25,393 nt of DNA from JAHJDO01 sp030671985 [NCBI: bacterium] (GTDB lineage Bacteria > JAHJDO01): the NCBI GenBank assembly GCA_030671985.1, contig DAOVHI010000001.1:1-25393 (forward strand), in the 5' to 3' direction. Under the pieces are notes generated by a model, which saw only the letters and a list, made by a program, of their open reading frames with translations, was not told where the DNA came from and did not search any database. Numbering within the stretch: the first letter of the stretch is position 1; the number at the start of each line of letters is the position of its first letter. The position numbers and the translations under genes are program-made. Below, in pieces: positions 15,802-23,829 of this stretch.

Positions 15802-16949
15802 AAAAGGCTGTGCAATTTGGTGCTGGAAATATTGGAAGAGGATTTATCGGACAACTTTTGTTTCAGTCCGGTTATGAGACAACGTTTATAGACGTAAATG
15901 AAGAGGTTATATCAGCAATAAACCGGATAGGCTCTTACATAATTAACATAGTTGGCAAAAAGCCGCGTTTTCTAAAGATTCAAAATATTAAGGCTATAAG
16001 CGCAAGGGATAAGAAAGCTGTTGTCTCAGAACTTGTTTCTACAGACATTGCTGTAACCGCTGTTGGTAACAGCGTTCTTGAGAAAATAGCGCCGCTCATA
16101 GCGGACGGATTAGTGGAAAGAAAAAAGAAGAATGTAGAAAGACCTCTTAATATCATAATATGCGAAAATCTCTTAGGTGCCGGTCATGTGTTTAGGAAAC
16201 TTGTTCTGGAATCCCTTGATAAAAGTCTATGGGATTATGCGAAAAAGAATCTGGGGTTTGTGGAATCAGTGGTTAGCAGAATGGTTCCAGTAGTTCCTCG
16301 GAATATTTCAGAAGAAGATCCGCTTTGTATTGCTGTTGAAGAGTATTGTACGCTTCCTGTTGACAAGGATGGGTTTATTGGAGAAATTCCCGATATAAAA
16401 GGTATGGTTCCGTATGAGAACATAGATGCTTATGAGGAAAGAAAAATTTATACGCATAACGCCGGGCATTCTATATGTGCCTATCTAGGTTATCAAAAGG
16501 GATATAAGTTTATATGGGAAGCATTGGAAGATAAAGAGATCTACTCTGTTGTGACTGGAGCTTTGAGAGAAACAGGAGAAGCGCTTATTAAGAAACATGG
16601 TTTTAGTTCACAAAAACACTATGAACATGTTGATGATCTGCTTTATCGGTTTGCTAATAAAGCGCTTGGAGATACAGTATGCAGGGTAGGAAGAGATCCC
16701 ATACGCAAACTGGGTCCAAATGACCGTTTAATAGGCTCTGCAAAATTAGCTCTGGAATACAATATAGAACCTATAAATATATGTAAGGGAATTGCAGCAG
16801 CAATGAAATATGATTATTCAGAAGATCCATCAGCTTGCCAGCTTGCAAATTCAATCAAACAAGAAGGAATAGATTTTGTCTTTAAGAATATTTGTAAAAT
16901 TGAGTCACAAGGTAAAATAGTAAAACTGGTTAAAGGAGAATTGATATGA
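15798..16949 (+). CDS. mtlD: Mannitol-1-phosphate 5-dehydrogenase
   Basis: Interconverts mannitol-1-phosphate and fructose-6-phosphate with NAD(H). The 383-residue length is typical of MtlD. The N-terminal nucleotide-binding motif is GAGNIGRGFIG (8-18). Family motifs include IICENLLGAGH and VVSRMVPVVP. The polyol-specific long-chain dehydrogenase active-site pattern Lys-x4-Asn-x2-His is at K216, N221 and H224, within ERKIYTHNAGHSICAYLG. It overlaps both the repressor before it and the zinc dehydrogenase after it by ATGA. No PTS permease or kinase is present to make mannitol-1-phosphate, so the enzyme may be fed from elsewhere or run toward mannitol synthesis. Confidence 0.95.
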   Translation: MKKAVQFGAGNIGRGFIGQLLFQSGYETTFIDVNEEVISAINRIGSYIINIVGKKPRFLKIQNIKAISARDKKAVVSELVSTDIAVTAVGNSVLEKIAPLIADGLVERKKKNVERPLNIIICENLLGAGHVFRKLVLESLDKSLWDYAKKNLGFVESVVSRMVPVVPRNISEEDPLCIAVEEYCTLPVDKDGFIGEIPDIKGMVPYENIDAYEERKIYTHNAGHSICAYLGYQKGYKFIWEALEDKEIYSVVTGALRETGEALIKKHGFSSQKHYEHVDDLLYRFANKALGDTVCRVGRDPIRKLGPNDRLIGSAKLALEYNIEPINICKGIAAAMKYDYSEDPSACQLANSIKQEGIDFVFKNICKIESQGKIVKLVKGELI

Positions 16950-17986
16950 AAGCAGCATTATTGGAAGATATTGAAAAACTAAGAATTGCGGAAATCGACA
17001 CGCCAAAACCGCAGATGGGAGAAGTGCTGATAAAAGTAAAAGCCTGCGCCGTCTGCGGGACTGACATAAAGATCTTTCATCACGGGCATAGGCTTATTAC
17101 TTTCCCGCGTGTTACGGGACATGAGGTGACCGGAGAGATAATGGATGTTGCACAGGATGTTTCTAAATATAAATCCGGTGACAGGGTTGCAGTTGCTCCG
17201 GCTGTTCCATGTGGAGACTGCTATTACTGTCATCTCGAAAGGCAGGCAATGTGTGAAAATCTGCAGGCAATCGGATATTTTTGGAATGGCGGATTTGCAG
17301 AGTATATGATTGTCCCAAAAATTGCCGTAGATAATGGGTGCGTAAATATTCTGCCTGATAATGTTTCATTTGAAGAAGGGGCGCTTGCAGAGCCATTGGC
17401 ATGTGTTATAAACGGACAGGAACTTTCAAATGTAGGTATGTGCGATACTGTTGTAATAATAGGCACAGGTCCAATGGGATGTCTGCATGCAGAACTTGCC
17501 CGCGCAAGAGGCGCAACAAAAACTGTAATGATAGAAGTATCCGAAGAAAGATTGGATGCTGCAAAGAAGGCTGTAAATGCAGATTTATTTATAAATTCAA
17601 GAGAGCAGGACAGTATTAAATTAGTTAAAGAATTAACGCAAGGAAGAGGCGCTGATAAGGTTATAGTTGCATGCGGAGTTGGCAAGGCGCAGCAGGACGC
17701 AATTGAAATGGTTGCAAATCTCGGAAATGTAAACTTTTTTGGCGGATTGCCAAAAGATAAACCCTTTATTCAGTTAGACAGCAATATTATTCACTACAAA
17801 GAATGCTCTATAACCGGTACTCACGGATCCAGTCCGTGTCATAATCAAACGGCTATAGACTTGATAGCAAGTGGAAAGATAAAGATAAAAAAATACATAA
17901 CAAAGGAATTTAAACTTGATGACTTAGCTGAAGCAATAGCACGAGCAGAGACAGGAAAAGAAATGAAGATAATTGTAAAACCCTAA
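16946..17986 (+). CDS. Zinc-dependent medium-chain alcohol/polyol dehydrogenase
   Basis: A 346-residue medium-chain dehydrogenase. Catalytic zinc ligands are C37 in AVCGTD and H59-E60 in TGHE, with E149 in AEPLA. The structural zinc site has four cysteines (C89, C92, C95, C103). The Rossmann motif is GTGPMG (173-178), followed by an acidic residue typical of NAD use. The C-terminal HYKECSITGTHGSSP and preceding FFGGLP fit the sorbitol/L-iditol or butanediol dehydrogenase-like branch. Substrate cannot be fixed. A polyol partner for MtlD is one option; 2,3-butanediol feeding the downstream E1/E2 complex as acetoin is another. It overlaps mtlD by ATGA, and a 17-base gap with AAAGGAGAGG leads to the E1-alpha gene. 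Confidence 0.9.
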   Translation: MKAALLEDIEKLRIAEIDTPKPQMGEVLIKVKACAVCGTDIKIFHHGHRLITFPRVTGHEVTGEIMDVAQDVSKYKSGDRVAVAPAVPCGDCYYCHLERQAMCENLQAIGYFWNGGFAEYMIVPKIAVDNGCVNILPDNVSFEEGALAEPLACVINGQELSNVGMCDTVVIIGTGPMGCLHAELARARGATKTVMIEVSEERLDAAKKAVNADLFINSREQDSIKLVKELTQGRGADKVIVACGVGKAQQDAIEMVANLGNVNFFGGLPKDKPFIQLDSNIIHYKECSITGTHGSSPCHNQTAIDLIASGKIKIKKYITKEFKLDDLAEAIARAETGKEMKIIVKP

Positions 17987-18003
17987 TATAGAAAGGAGAG
18001 GAT

Positions 18004-19002
18004 ATGAAGGAGTCTAAAGAAGAATTGTCCGGTTATCTCCGCAGGATGATGGACATACGTTTATTTGAAGAAAAGGTCATGGAACTGCTTGCGAAAAATA
18101 TAATAAAGGGCGCGTCGCATCTCTACGCAGGAGAGGAAGCTGTCGCAGTTGGAGCGTGCAGTGCAATAGAAGAGGATGATTATATTACAAGTACACATCG
18201 CGGGCACGGACATTGTCTTGCAAAAGGCGGCAAGCTGCCTGAAATGATGGCTGAGCTTTGCGGTAAAGCAACAGGTTACTGTAAAGGACGGGGCGGTTCA
18301 ATGCACATTGCAGATGTTACAAAAGGAAATCTCGGAGCAACAGGCATAGTTGCCAGCAATCTTCCTGTTGCAGTTGGAGCGGCTCTATCTGCAAAGATGA
18401 GAAAGACAAATCAAGTGGTTTTATGTTTCTTTGGGGACGGAGCGTCCAATAACGGAATTTTTCATGAATCGCTGAATATGGCTGCTGTCTGGAGACTTCC
18501 TGTTGTGTTTGTCTGCGAAAATAATCTGTATGGAATGAGTGTTGCTGCAAAAAGATGTTCGGCAGTACAGGACATGGCGGACAAAGCAAAAGGATATGAT
18601 ATACCCAGTATGATTTGCGATGGTATGGATATACTTGATGTTAAAGAAACCATAAAAAAAGCTGTTGAAAGAGCCCGCGAAGGAGATGGCCCTACACTCG
18701 TGGAGTGCAAGACGTATAGATATTTCGGGCATTCAAGAAGCGACCCCAGAGCGTACAGAACAAAGGAAGAGGAAAAGGAATGGAGAAATAAATGTCCTAT
18801 TAAACAGTTTAGTAAAAAATTAATAGACAATAAAATTCTTACAGAGGAAGAGATTGCTCAAATTGAGAAACAATCCGAAGAAGCTGTGGAGAGCGCAGAG
18901 AAATTTGCTATTGAAAGTCCGTATCCTGATGTTAAGGAACTGATGGATGATATTTATGCGCCTTCTCCGGCAGACTTATTAAATGGAGGTGCCATAAGAT
19001 GA
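18004..19002 (+). CDS. E1-alpha subunit, TPP-dependent acetoin or pyruvate dehydrogenase
   Basis: The alpha half of a heterotetrameric thiamine-diphosphate 2-oxoacid dehydrogenase (332 residues). The TPP-binding motif runs from GDG (144-146) to NN (173-174). Other family features are THRGHGH (64-70), GRGGSMHIAD (95-104) and the activation-loop region YRYFGHSRSDPRAYR near 238-252. The run HLYAGEEAVAVG and the wording of the GHG and GGSMH segments are especially close to AcoA-type acetoin dehydrogenase subunits, but this branch also contains pyruvate dehydrogenases, so substrate is open. A strong AAAGGAGAGG ribosome site precedes the ATG. The E1-beta start overlaps its stop by ATGA. Confidence 0.93.
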   Translation: MKESKEELSGYLRRMMDIRLFEEKVMELLAKNIIKGASHLYAGEEAVAVGACSAIEEDDYITSTHRGHGHCLAKGGKLPEMMAELCGKATGYCKGRGGSMHIADVTKGNLGATGIVASNLPVAVGAALSAKMRKTNQVVLCFFGDGASNNGIFHESLNMAAVWRLPVVFVCENNLYGMSVAAKRCSAVQDMADKAKGYDIPSMICDGMDILDVKETIKKAVERAREGDGPTLVECKTYRYFGHSRSDPRAYRTKEEEKEWRNKCPIKQFSKKLIDNKILTEEEIAQIEKQSEEAVESAEKFAIESPYPDVKELMDDIYAPSPADLLNGGAIR

Positions 19003-19973
19003 GAGAAATAACATTTAAAGACGCGCTTGTTGAAGCAATGCAGGAAGAAATGAAGCGAGACGATAATGTTCTCGTTATGGGTGAGGATGTAGCAATATAC
19101 GGAGGAGCATACGGAGCAACGAAAGGTCTGTATGAACAATTTGGAGAAGAAAGAGTAAGGGATACGGCAATCTCCGAGTCAGCTATAGCTGGCGCCGCAA
19201 TTGGTGCTGCAATAACAGGTATGAGACCGATTGCAGAGATTATGTATATTGATTTTATTACTCAGGCAATGGATCAGCTCGTAAATCAGGCAGCAAAAAT
19301 GAGATATATGTTCGGCGGTAAGACCACCGTTCCAATGGTGCTCAGAACAGAAGGCGGAGCCGGAAGATGTATTGCCGCTCATCATTCTCAAAGTCTTGAA
19401 GCGTGGATAATGCACGTGCCCGGCTTATATCTTGTGATGCCGTCTACTCCGTATGATGCAAAAGGGCTTCTAAAAGCATCTATTCGAGACGATAATCCGG
19501 TCGTGTTTATTGAACATAAGATGCTTTATGGTATGAAGGGAGAAGTTCCTGAAAAGGATTATATAATTCCTTTGGGTGTTGCTGATATTAAGAAAGAGGG
19601 TAGCGATGTTACTATTGTAGCGTATTCCAGACAGCTCCATGTGGCTATGGAAGCTGCCGCAGAGCTCGAAAAAGATAATATTTCAGCAGAGGTCATTGAT
19701 CCAAGAACGCTCAAGCCTTTGGATCTTGATACTATTTTGACGTCTGTCAAAAAAACCTCTAAACTTGTTATAGTTTCGGAGGGATACAAAACCTGTAATG
19801 TAGCCAGTGAGATTGCGATGCTGGTTACGGAGCATGGATTTGACTTATTGGATGCTCCAATAAAGCGGGTATGCGGGGCAGATGTTCCGGTTCCAATGAG
19901 TCCTGTATTGGAAGATGCAGCTATTCCAAACAAACAAAATGTAATAAATGCGGTTAAGGAGGTATGTCAATGA
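18999..19973 (+). CDS. E1-beta subunit, TPP-dependent acetoin or pyruvate dehydrogenase
   Basis: The beta half of the E1 heterotetramer, 324 residues. N-terminal VMGEDVAIYGGAYGATKGL and AISESAIAGAAIGAAITGMR carry the conserved glutamate that activates the TPP ring. HHSQSLEAW and PGLYLVMPSTPYDAKGLL follow, and the transketolase C-terminal domain (VIDPRTLKPLD, VIVSEGYKT) closes the protein. With E1-alpha it would decarboxylate the oxo substrate and reductively acylate the lipoyl arm of E2. Both ends overlap neighbours by ATGA, as expected for equal subunit synthesis. Confidence 0.94.
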   Translation: MREITFKDALVEAMQEEMKRDDNVLVMGEDVAIYGGAYGATKGLYEQFGEERVRDTAISESAIAGAAIGAAITGMRPIAEIMYIDFITQAMDQLVNQAAKMRYMFGGKTTVPMVLRTEGGAGRCIAAHHSQSLEAWIMHVPGLYLVMPSTPYDAKGLLKASIRDDNPVVFIEHKMLYGMKGEVPEKDYIIPLGVADIKKEGSDVTIVAYSRQLHVAMEAAAELEKDNISAEVIDPRTLKPLDLDTILTSVKKTSKLVIVSEGYKTCNVASEIAMLVTEHGFDLLDAPIKRVCGADVPVPMSPVLEDAAIPNKQNVINAVKEVCQ

Positions 19974-21133
19974 TTAAAGAAATTATAATGCCGAAGCTCG
20001 GTCAAACTGTTGAGGAATCCACAGTTGGTAAATGGCTGAAAAAAGAGGGGGACGAAGTAGAGAAAGGGGATGTGCTTCTTGAGGTTACAACCGATAAAGC
20101 AACCCTTGAAGTAGAATCATTTACAAATGGAGTACTTAGAAAGATTGTTCACAAAGAGGGAGATACTGTTCCGGTTCTAGCAGTTATTGGATACATTGCC
20201 GGCAGTATGGATGAGGATATCCCTGAAAAACCTCAGGAACAATTACAAGAAGAAAAAAAAGAGGAAGAGACGTCTGTTGTGGAACCTGTTTCGGAAGTTC
20301 AGAATAAATCAAACATAGAAGATAAAAGAATAAAAATTTCTCCGTTGGCTAAAAGGTTGGCAAAGGAAAAAGGTGTTGATATAACGAAGGTTAGCGGAAC
20401 CGGTCCTGGCGGCAGGATTGTTAAAGAAGATGTACTTGCTTTTGGAGAAGCAGCAGGGAGCGAGAAAATTGCTGCGAAAACAATTCCTGTGAAAGGAATG
20501 AGAAAAGTTATTGCAGAGCGGCTTCAGCAAAGTTTTCAGACGATTCCTCACTTCTATCTTTCAACGGAGATAGATATGACGGAGTGTGTGAAAATCAGAG
20601 CCGAAAAATTACCAAAGCCTGCGTTTAATGATATTATTATAAAGGCTTCAGCTCTTGCAATATCTGAAAATCATGAGATAAATTCTTCTTTTAAGGGAGA
20701 CTCAATTGAGATTAATGGAGATATAAACATTGGGCTTGCAGTGTCTGTGGATGACGGCTTGGTGGTTCCTGTTATACGAAACGCAGATAAACTGGCGGTA
20801 TCGGATATCTCTAAAAAGCGTGACGAGCTTGTAAATAAAGCAAGAGGCGGAAAACTCCTGCCATCTGATTATGAAGGAGGAACATTTACAATTACTAACC
20901 TCGGAATGTTTGAGATAGATAATTTTTCAGCGATTGTAAATCCTCCGCAAAGCGCGATTTTAGCCATTGGAAGGATAAAACAGAAGCCGGTTATTATTGA
21001 CGGGAATATCGGCATTCGCTCAATGATGCAGGTTACATGTTCATTTGATCACAGGTGTATAGACGGTGCGTATGGAGCAAAATTCCTACAAAAGGTTAAG
21101 GGATATTTGGAGAATCCGAAAGAAATGTTTTGA
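19970..21133 (+). CDS. E2 dihydrolipoamide acyltransferase
   Basis: Core acyltransferase of the complex, 387 residues. One N-terminal lipoyl domain with lipoylation Lys43 in TDKATLE is followed by a charged Glu-rich linker (about 85-110), a peripheral subunit-binding domain (SPLAKRLAKEKGVD, GTGPGGRIVKEDV) and a complete catalytic domain ending in the CAT-type motif DHRCIDG (His361, Asp365). The start at 19970 is preferred over an in-frame ATG at 19964: AGGAGG at 19957-19962 lies seven bases before 19970 but one base before 19964, and 19970 makes the same ATGA overlap used at other junctions. E3 (dihydrolipoamide dehydrogenase) is not in the window. The next gene is convergent. Confidence 0.95.
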   Translation: MIKEIIMPKLGQTVEESTVGKWLKKEGDEVEKGDVLLEVTTDKATLEVESFTNGVLRKIVHKEGDTVPVLAVIGYIAGSMDEDIPEKPQEQLQEEKKEEETSVVEPVSEVQNKSNIEDKRIKISPLAKRLAKEKGVDITKVSGTGPGGRIVKEDVLAFGEAAGSEKIAAKTIPVKGMRKVIAERLQQSFQTIPHFYLSTEIDMTECVKIRAEKLPKPAFNDIIIKASALAISENHEINSSFKGDSIEINGDINIGLAVSVDDGLVVPVIRNADKLAVSDISKKRDELVNKARGGKLLPSDYEGGTFTITNLGMFEIDNFSAIVNPPQSAILAIGRIKQKPVIIDGNIGIRSMMQVTCSFDHRCIDGAYGAKFLQKVKGYLENPKEMF

Positions 21134-21191
21134 TTTTCCATAGGGACAAGTAAGTCGTGACCTATCCCTACATATTATTTGGATTATCTTT

Positions 21192-22097
21192 TTATTTATG
21201 TGCTGATTCGATCAGATGCCTTAGTTCTTTACTTGGGACTCCAGACACATTGTTAAATGATGATTTCATAACTCTTAAAATTAACCGGTATTCTTTTAAA
21301 AGTTTTTTGTGGGGTACACCAGCATTGATTTTATACTGAATTTTATTGCATGTATACGCAACTATGTCTGATAATGAGCTATATAATAACGCTGATTTAG
21401 AAAAATAATGTGGATGTTTGCAAATTGACAAAATTTGTTCAGTATTTTGCAAAAATTGGTTGATTCCACCTCTTAGTTTTTGAAACAATTTCGGCACTAC
21501 ATTTCTTGAATTATCTCTATTAATATTATACTCTTGTTCTACATAAATATGCAAAATGCTATGCTTTTTTAAAGATTTAGAGAAATGTTCTATATTATTC
21601 CAAAAGAGTGTGAAGTATATTTCCTCATCTGATAATCTACTTTCTCCAATTTGACCTAATAATTCATCCTTATTGATTGATATTCCTAAGCAAATCATAT
21701 TCATACCTTGAACTATTTCGATATATTCATCAAAGAACTGCTCTATATGACTTTTATTTCTTCCGAGTACTTTATTTTTACCAAATATATCTGTCATATG
21801 AATATTTTTAATACCATATTTTTTCACTAACCTTTCAAGTTTTTTTTCATATATTTGGATAGATGATGGTTTAGAATATGGTAGACATACTAAGCTCGAA
21901 TTGAAATGATTTTTAAAATTCGATTCATCAGAAATAATAGTTATTAAATCACCAGTATCATTTATAACAGGCTTGGTGTAGTCATTCGCATAAAAGCCTG
22001 TGATCTTATGTAGCTTTTGTGAGATTGTTGAATGATTTGGTAGTTCATCATGACTAATAGCACGATAATATTTGTAATTCCATTCTTGGTTTTGCAT
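21192..22097 (-). CDS. Hypothetical protein, DUF3800-like
   Basis: A 301-residue protein I cannot name with certainty. The layout resembles DUF3800, an uncharacterised family often found near mobile and defence genes. It has an early acidic motif IISDESNF (55-61, compare the family's DESG), a His-Asp segment IHMTDIF (99-105, compare H-x2-D/E-L), a strand with VEQE (186-189) and a late SLSDIVAYTCNKI (241-253, compare the family's LADLVAY). It lacks the glycine of DESG, so it would be divergent. No signal peptide or membrane segment is seen. It has many Lys, Asn and Ile residues and uses AT-rich codons. It points the same way as the nuclease-hipBST genes and lies 127 bases downstream of them. 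The ribosome site is weak. Confidence 0.55.
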   Translation of the reverse strand: MQNQEWNYKYYRAISHDELPNHSTISQKLHKITGFYANDYTKPVINDTGDLITIISDESNFKNHFNSSLVCLPYSKPSSIQIYEKKLERLVKKYGIKNIHMTDIFGKNKVLGRNKSHIEQFFDEYIEIVQGMNMICLGISINKDELLGQIGESRLSDEEIYFTLFWNNIEHFSKSLKKHSILHIYVEQEYNINRDNSRNVVPKLFQKLRGGINQFLQNTEQILSICKHPHYFSKSALLYSSLSDIVAYTCNKIQYKINAGVPHKKLLKEYRLILRVMKSSFNNVSGVPSKELRHLIESAHK

Positions 22098-22224
22098 TGT
22101 TTTTCTTAAGATAACTTAATTATTAAATGCTTGGTGCTATTTTAATGTAGTATCCTGTCAACGGGAAATGCACAAAAAACATATTTTGGGCTTGTTTTTC
22201 CCACTTTATTAGCTTGTCTCTCAT
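22098..22224. other. AT-rich spacer between nuclease and DUF3800-like gene
   Basis: The 127 bases hold no ORF. On the minus strand there is a TTGACA at 22156-22161, but no good -10 at 16-18 bases (only TAGCAC), and a TAAAAT sits 11 bases after it. A four-pair TGGG/CCCA hairpin near 22190-22205 is too weak to call a terminator. Whether the DUF3800-like gene is read from the hip transcript or on its own is unresolved. Confidence 0.35.
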
Positions 22225-23829
22225 TCACTTAATTTGTGCCTTTTTTTCTATGATAATTTGAGGATATTTATAGCATCCTATTCTTGCATGTTTTAATATG
22301 ATTTTTGAATTGTTTTTCGGTCTTAACTTCTTATCCTTAAAGTACAATTTAATTTTATGGTTACTGCCATAATAAAAATATCCTCCTTTATAAATGCCAT
22401 CAGCTTCTGATATGACTTCGCTCTGAAGATTCGGTCCAGAGAAATCAGCCGAAGAATCGCTCAACAAATAAGAAGTAAAATTAGCCGCTTTCCCAATTTC
22501 TTTAATATCACTAATCTCCGTAATTTCACGAAGTCCATGATAATCATACAGCATTTTTACAGTCAAATGATAGACCTTGCCATGCTCCAGGTTACTCCCT
22601 GCTTTGTATATAAAGATTGCTCTGCCATTTTTTTGTTTGATGACAACATCATTTCCATATTTGTAGATAACGATACAGTGTTCAAGGTGGTAATTGACAT
22701 TTCCAATTCTTGAACTGTAAAGGTCGGAAATATTCCTTTTTTGCAACTTTAAAGGAGCGATATCATCGGCAAAGGTGTCACGCTTTTTAAAACAGAAAGG
22801 CTCAGTGGAAAAACACGCAAAAATCGGTAAATGATCTGAGTATCCTTCTCCAAGGTGTTTGCCTCTGCCGCCTTTTGCCCTTTGCCAGCGGTAGATAGCG
22901 TTTCCATAGAACAGGTAGTCAGGATCAAACTTGTTAAACGAATTATCCACATATGAGATTCCTTTGTCGTCGTAAAGCGCTTTGGAAAGGACAATATTAT
23001 CGGGACCGCCCTTCTCTCCGAAAAAATTGTAAGACCAACGTCTGGTTTTTTTAATTTCAAGCCATAAATTATACAGATGCTCATTAGAGGTCTGTGTTGT
23101 TAAAATCTGTTCATTTACCATTTCAGAATCTTTGATAGTCCTGAGAATATGATTGATTCCTGTAATACCTGTAGTGTCGTTCAGTCTGCTAGAATCTCTG
23201 AAGGTTTTGTATTCGTTATAGTTTGAATTAAAATCACCTACCAGTATAAAGTCAACATCATCTTTTAGTTTGTCAATATTTTTCTTAAGCTTTTTAGCAT
23301 AATCTATCCTCCAGCTTTCAGGACCTCGTTTGGATTTCCAGTGATTGATAAACAGGATGAGACGATTTCCATCAATATCAAGAGTTATCTTGAGAATATT
23401 TCTGGCAAATTTACTATCAACCCGTATTTCTTCTTTCTTTATAATTGGAAACTTAGACAGAACAGCGCACTTCACAGTCGTGCTCTTGGAATCAGCAATC
23501 TCAAAATAAGGATAATCCAAACCGAAGTCTTTCAGCCTGCTACATAAAAGAATAAGAGAACTTTTCGATTCAATCTCCTGTAATGTGACAACATCAGCTC
23601 TCAAATCCTTTATTACTTCTGCGATATTTGCAACCTTAATGTCAAGGGTGTTTTTTGTCCAGCCATAACCAGTGTTCGGAATATACTCGGTGTATTCTGT
23701 CCCGTCCTTAGTGAGATTAAAAAGGTTTTCAACGTTATAACTTACAACCTTAAAAGTTCTTGCTTCTATTGACGTTATACAGCAAAATAAAACAAGCAAA
23801 ACTAATGCAATTGTCTTTTTCACCTTCAT
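22225..23829 (-). CDS. Secreted endonuclease/exonuclease/phosphatase protein with OB-like C-terminal domain
   Basis: A 534-residue exported protein. Residues 1-23 are a clear signal peptide (basic MKVKK, hydrophobic core, IEA cleavage site). An endonuclease/exonuclease/phosphatase domain spans about 26-340 with the full catalytic set: N32 in YNVEN, E85 in LQEIE, H163 in INHWKSKRG, D199 and N201 in GDFNSN, D277 in PDNIVL, and D332-H333 in SDHLP. Residues about 365-460 (ISDLYSSRIG, KNGRAIFIYKAG, YHGLREITEISD) look like the OB-type domain that accompanies extracellular DNases. A metal-dependent DNase is the likeliest activity; a phosphodiesterase is possible. Its ATG overlaps the hipT stop (ATGA), so it is translationally coupled to a toxin-antitoxin operon, which is unusual. 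Confidence 0.88.
   Translation of the reverse strand: MKVKKTIALVLLVLFCCITSIEARTFKVVSYNVENLFNLTKDGTEYTEYIPNTGYGWTKNTLDIKVANIAEVIKDLRADVVTLQEIESKSSLILLCSRLKDFGLDYPYFEIADSKSTTVKCAVLSKFPIIKKEEIRVDSKFARNILKITLDIDGNRLILFINHWKSKRGPESWRIDYAKKLKKNIDKLKDDVDFILVGDFNSNYNEYKTFRDSSRLNDTTGITGINHILRTIKDSEMVNEQILTTQTSNEHLYNLWLEIKKTRRWSYNFFGEKGGPDNIVLSKALYDDKGISYVDNSFNKFDPDYLFYGNAIYRWQRAKGGRGKHLGEGYSDHLPIFACFSTEPFCFKKRDTFADDIAPLKLQKRNISDLYSSRIGNVNYHLEHCIVIYKYGNDVVIKQKNGRAIFIYKAGSNLEHGKVYHLTVKMLYDYHGLREITEISDIKEIGKAANFTSYLLSDSSADFSGPNLQSEVISEADGIYKGGYFYYGSNHKIKLYFKDKKLRPKNNSKIILKHARIGCYKYPQIIIEKKAQIK

Noticed and set aside
21140-21170. Inverted repeat TAGGGA...TCCCTA after the E2 gene as a terminator
   Set aside because: Only six pairs around an 18-base loop, with no T-run; too weak to call.
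22156-22161. TTGACA as a promoter for the DUF3800-like gene
   Set aside because: No acceptable -10 hexamer lies 16-18 bases away on the minus strand.
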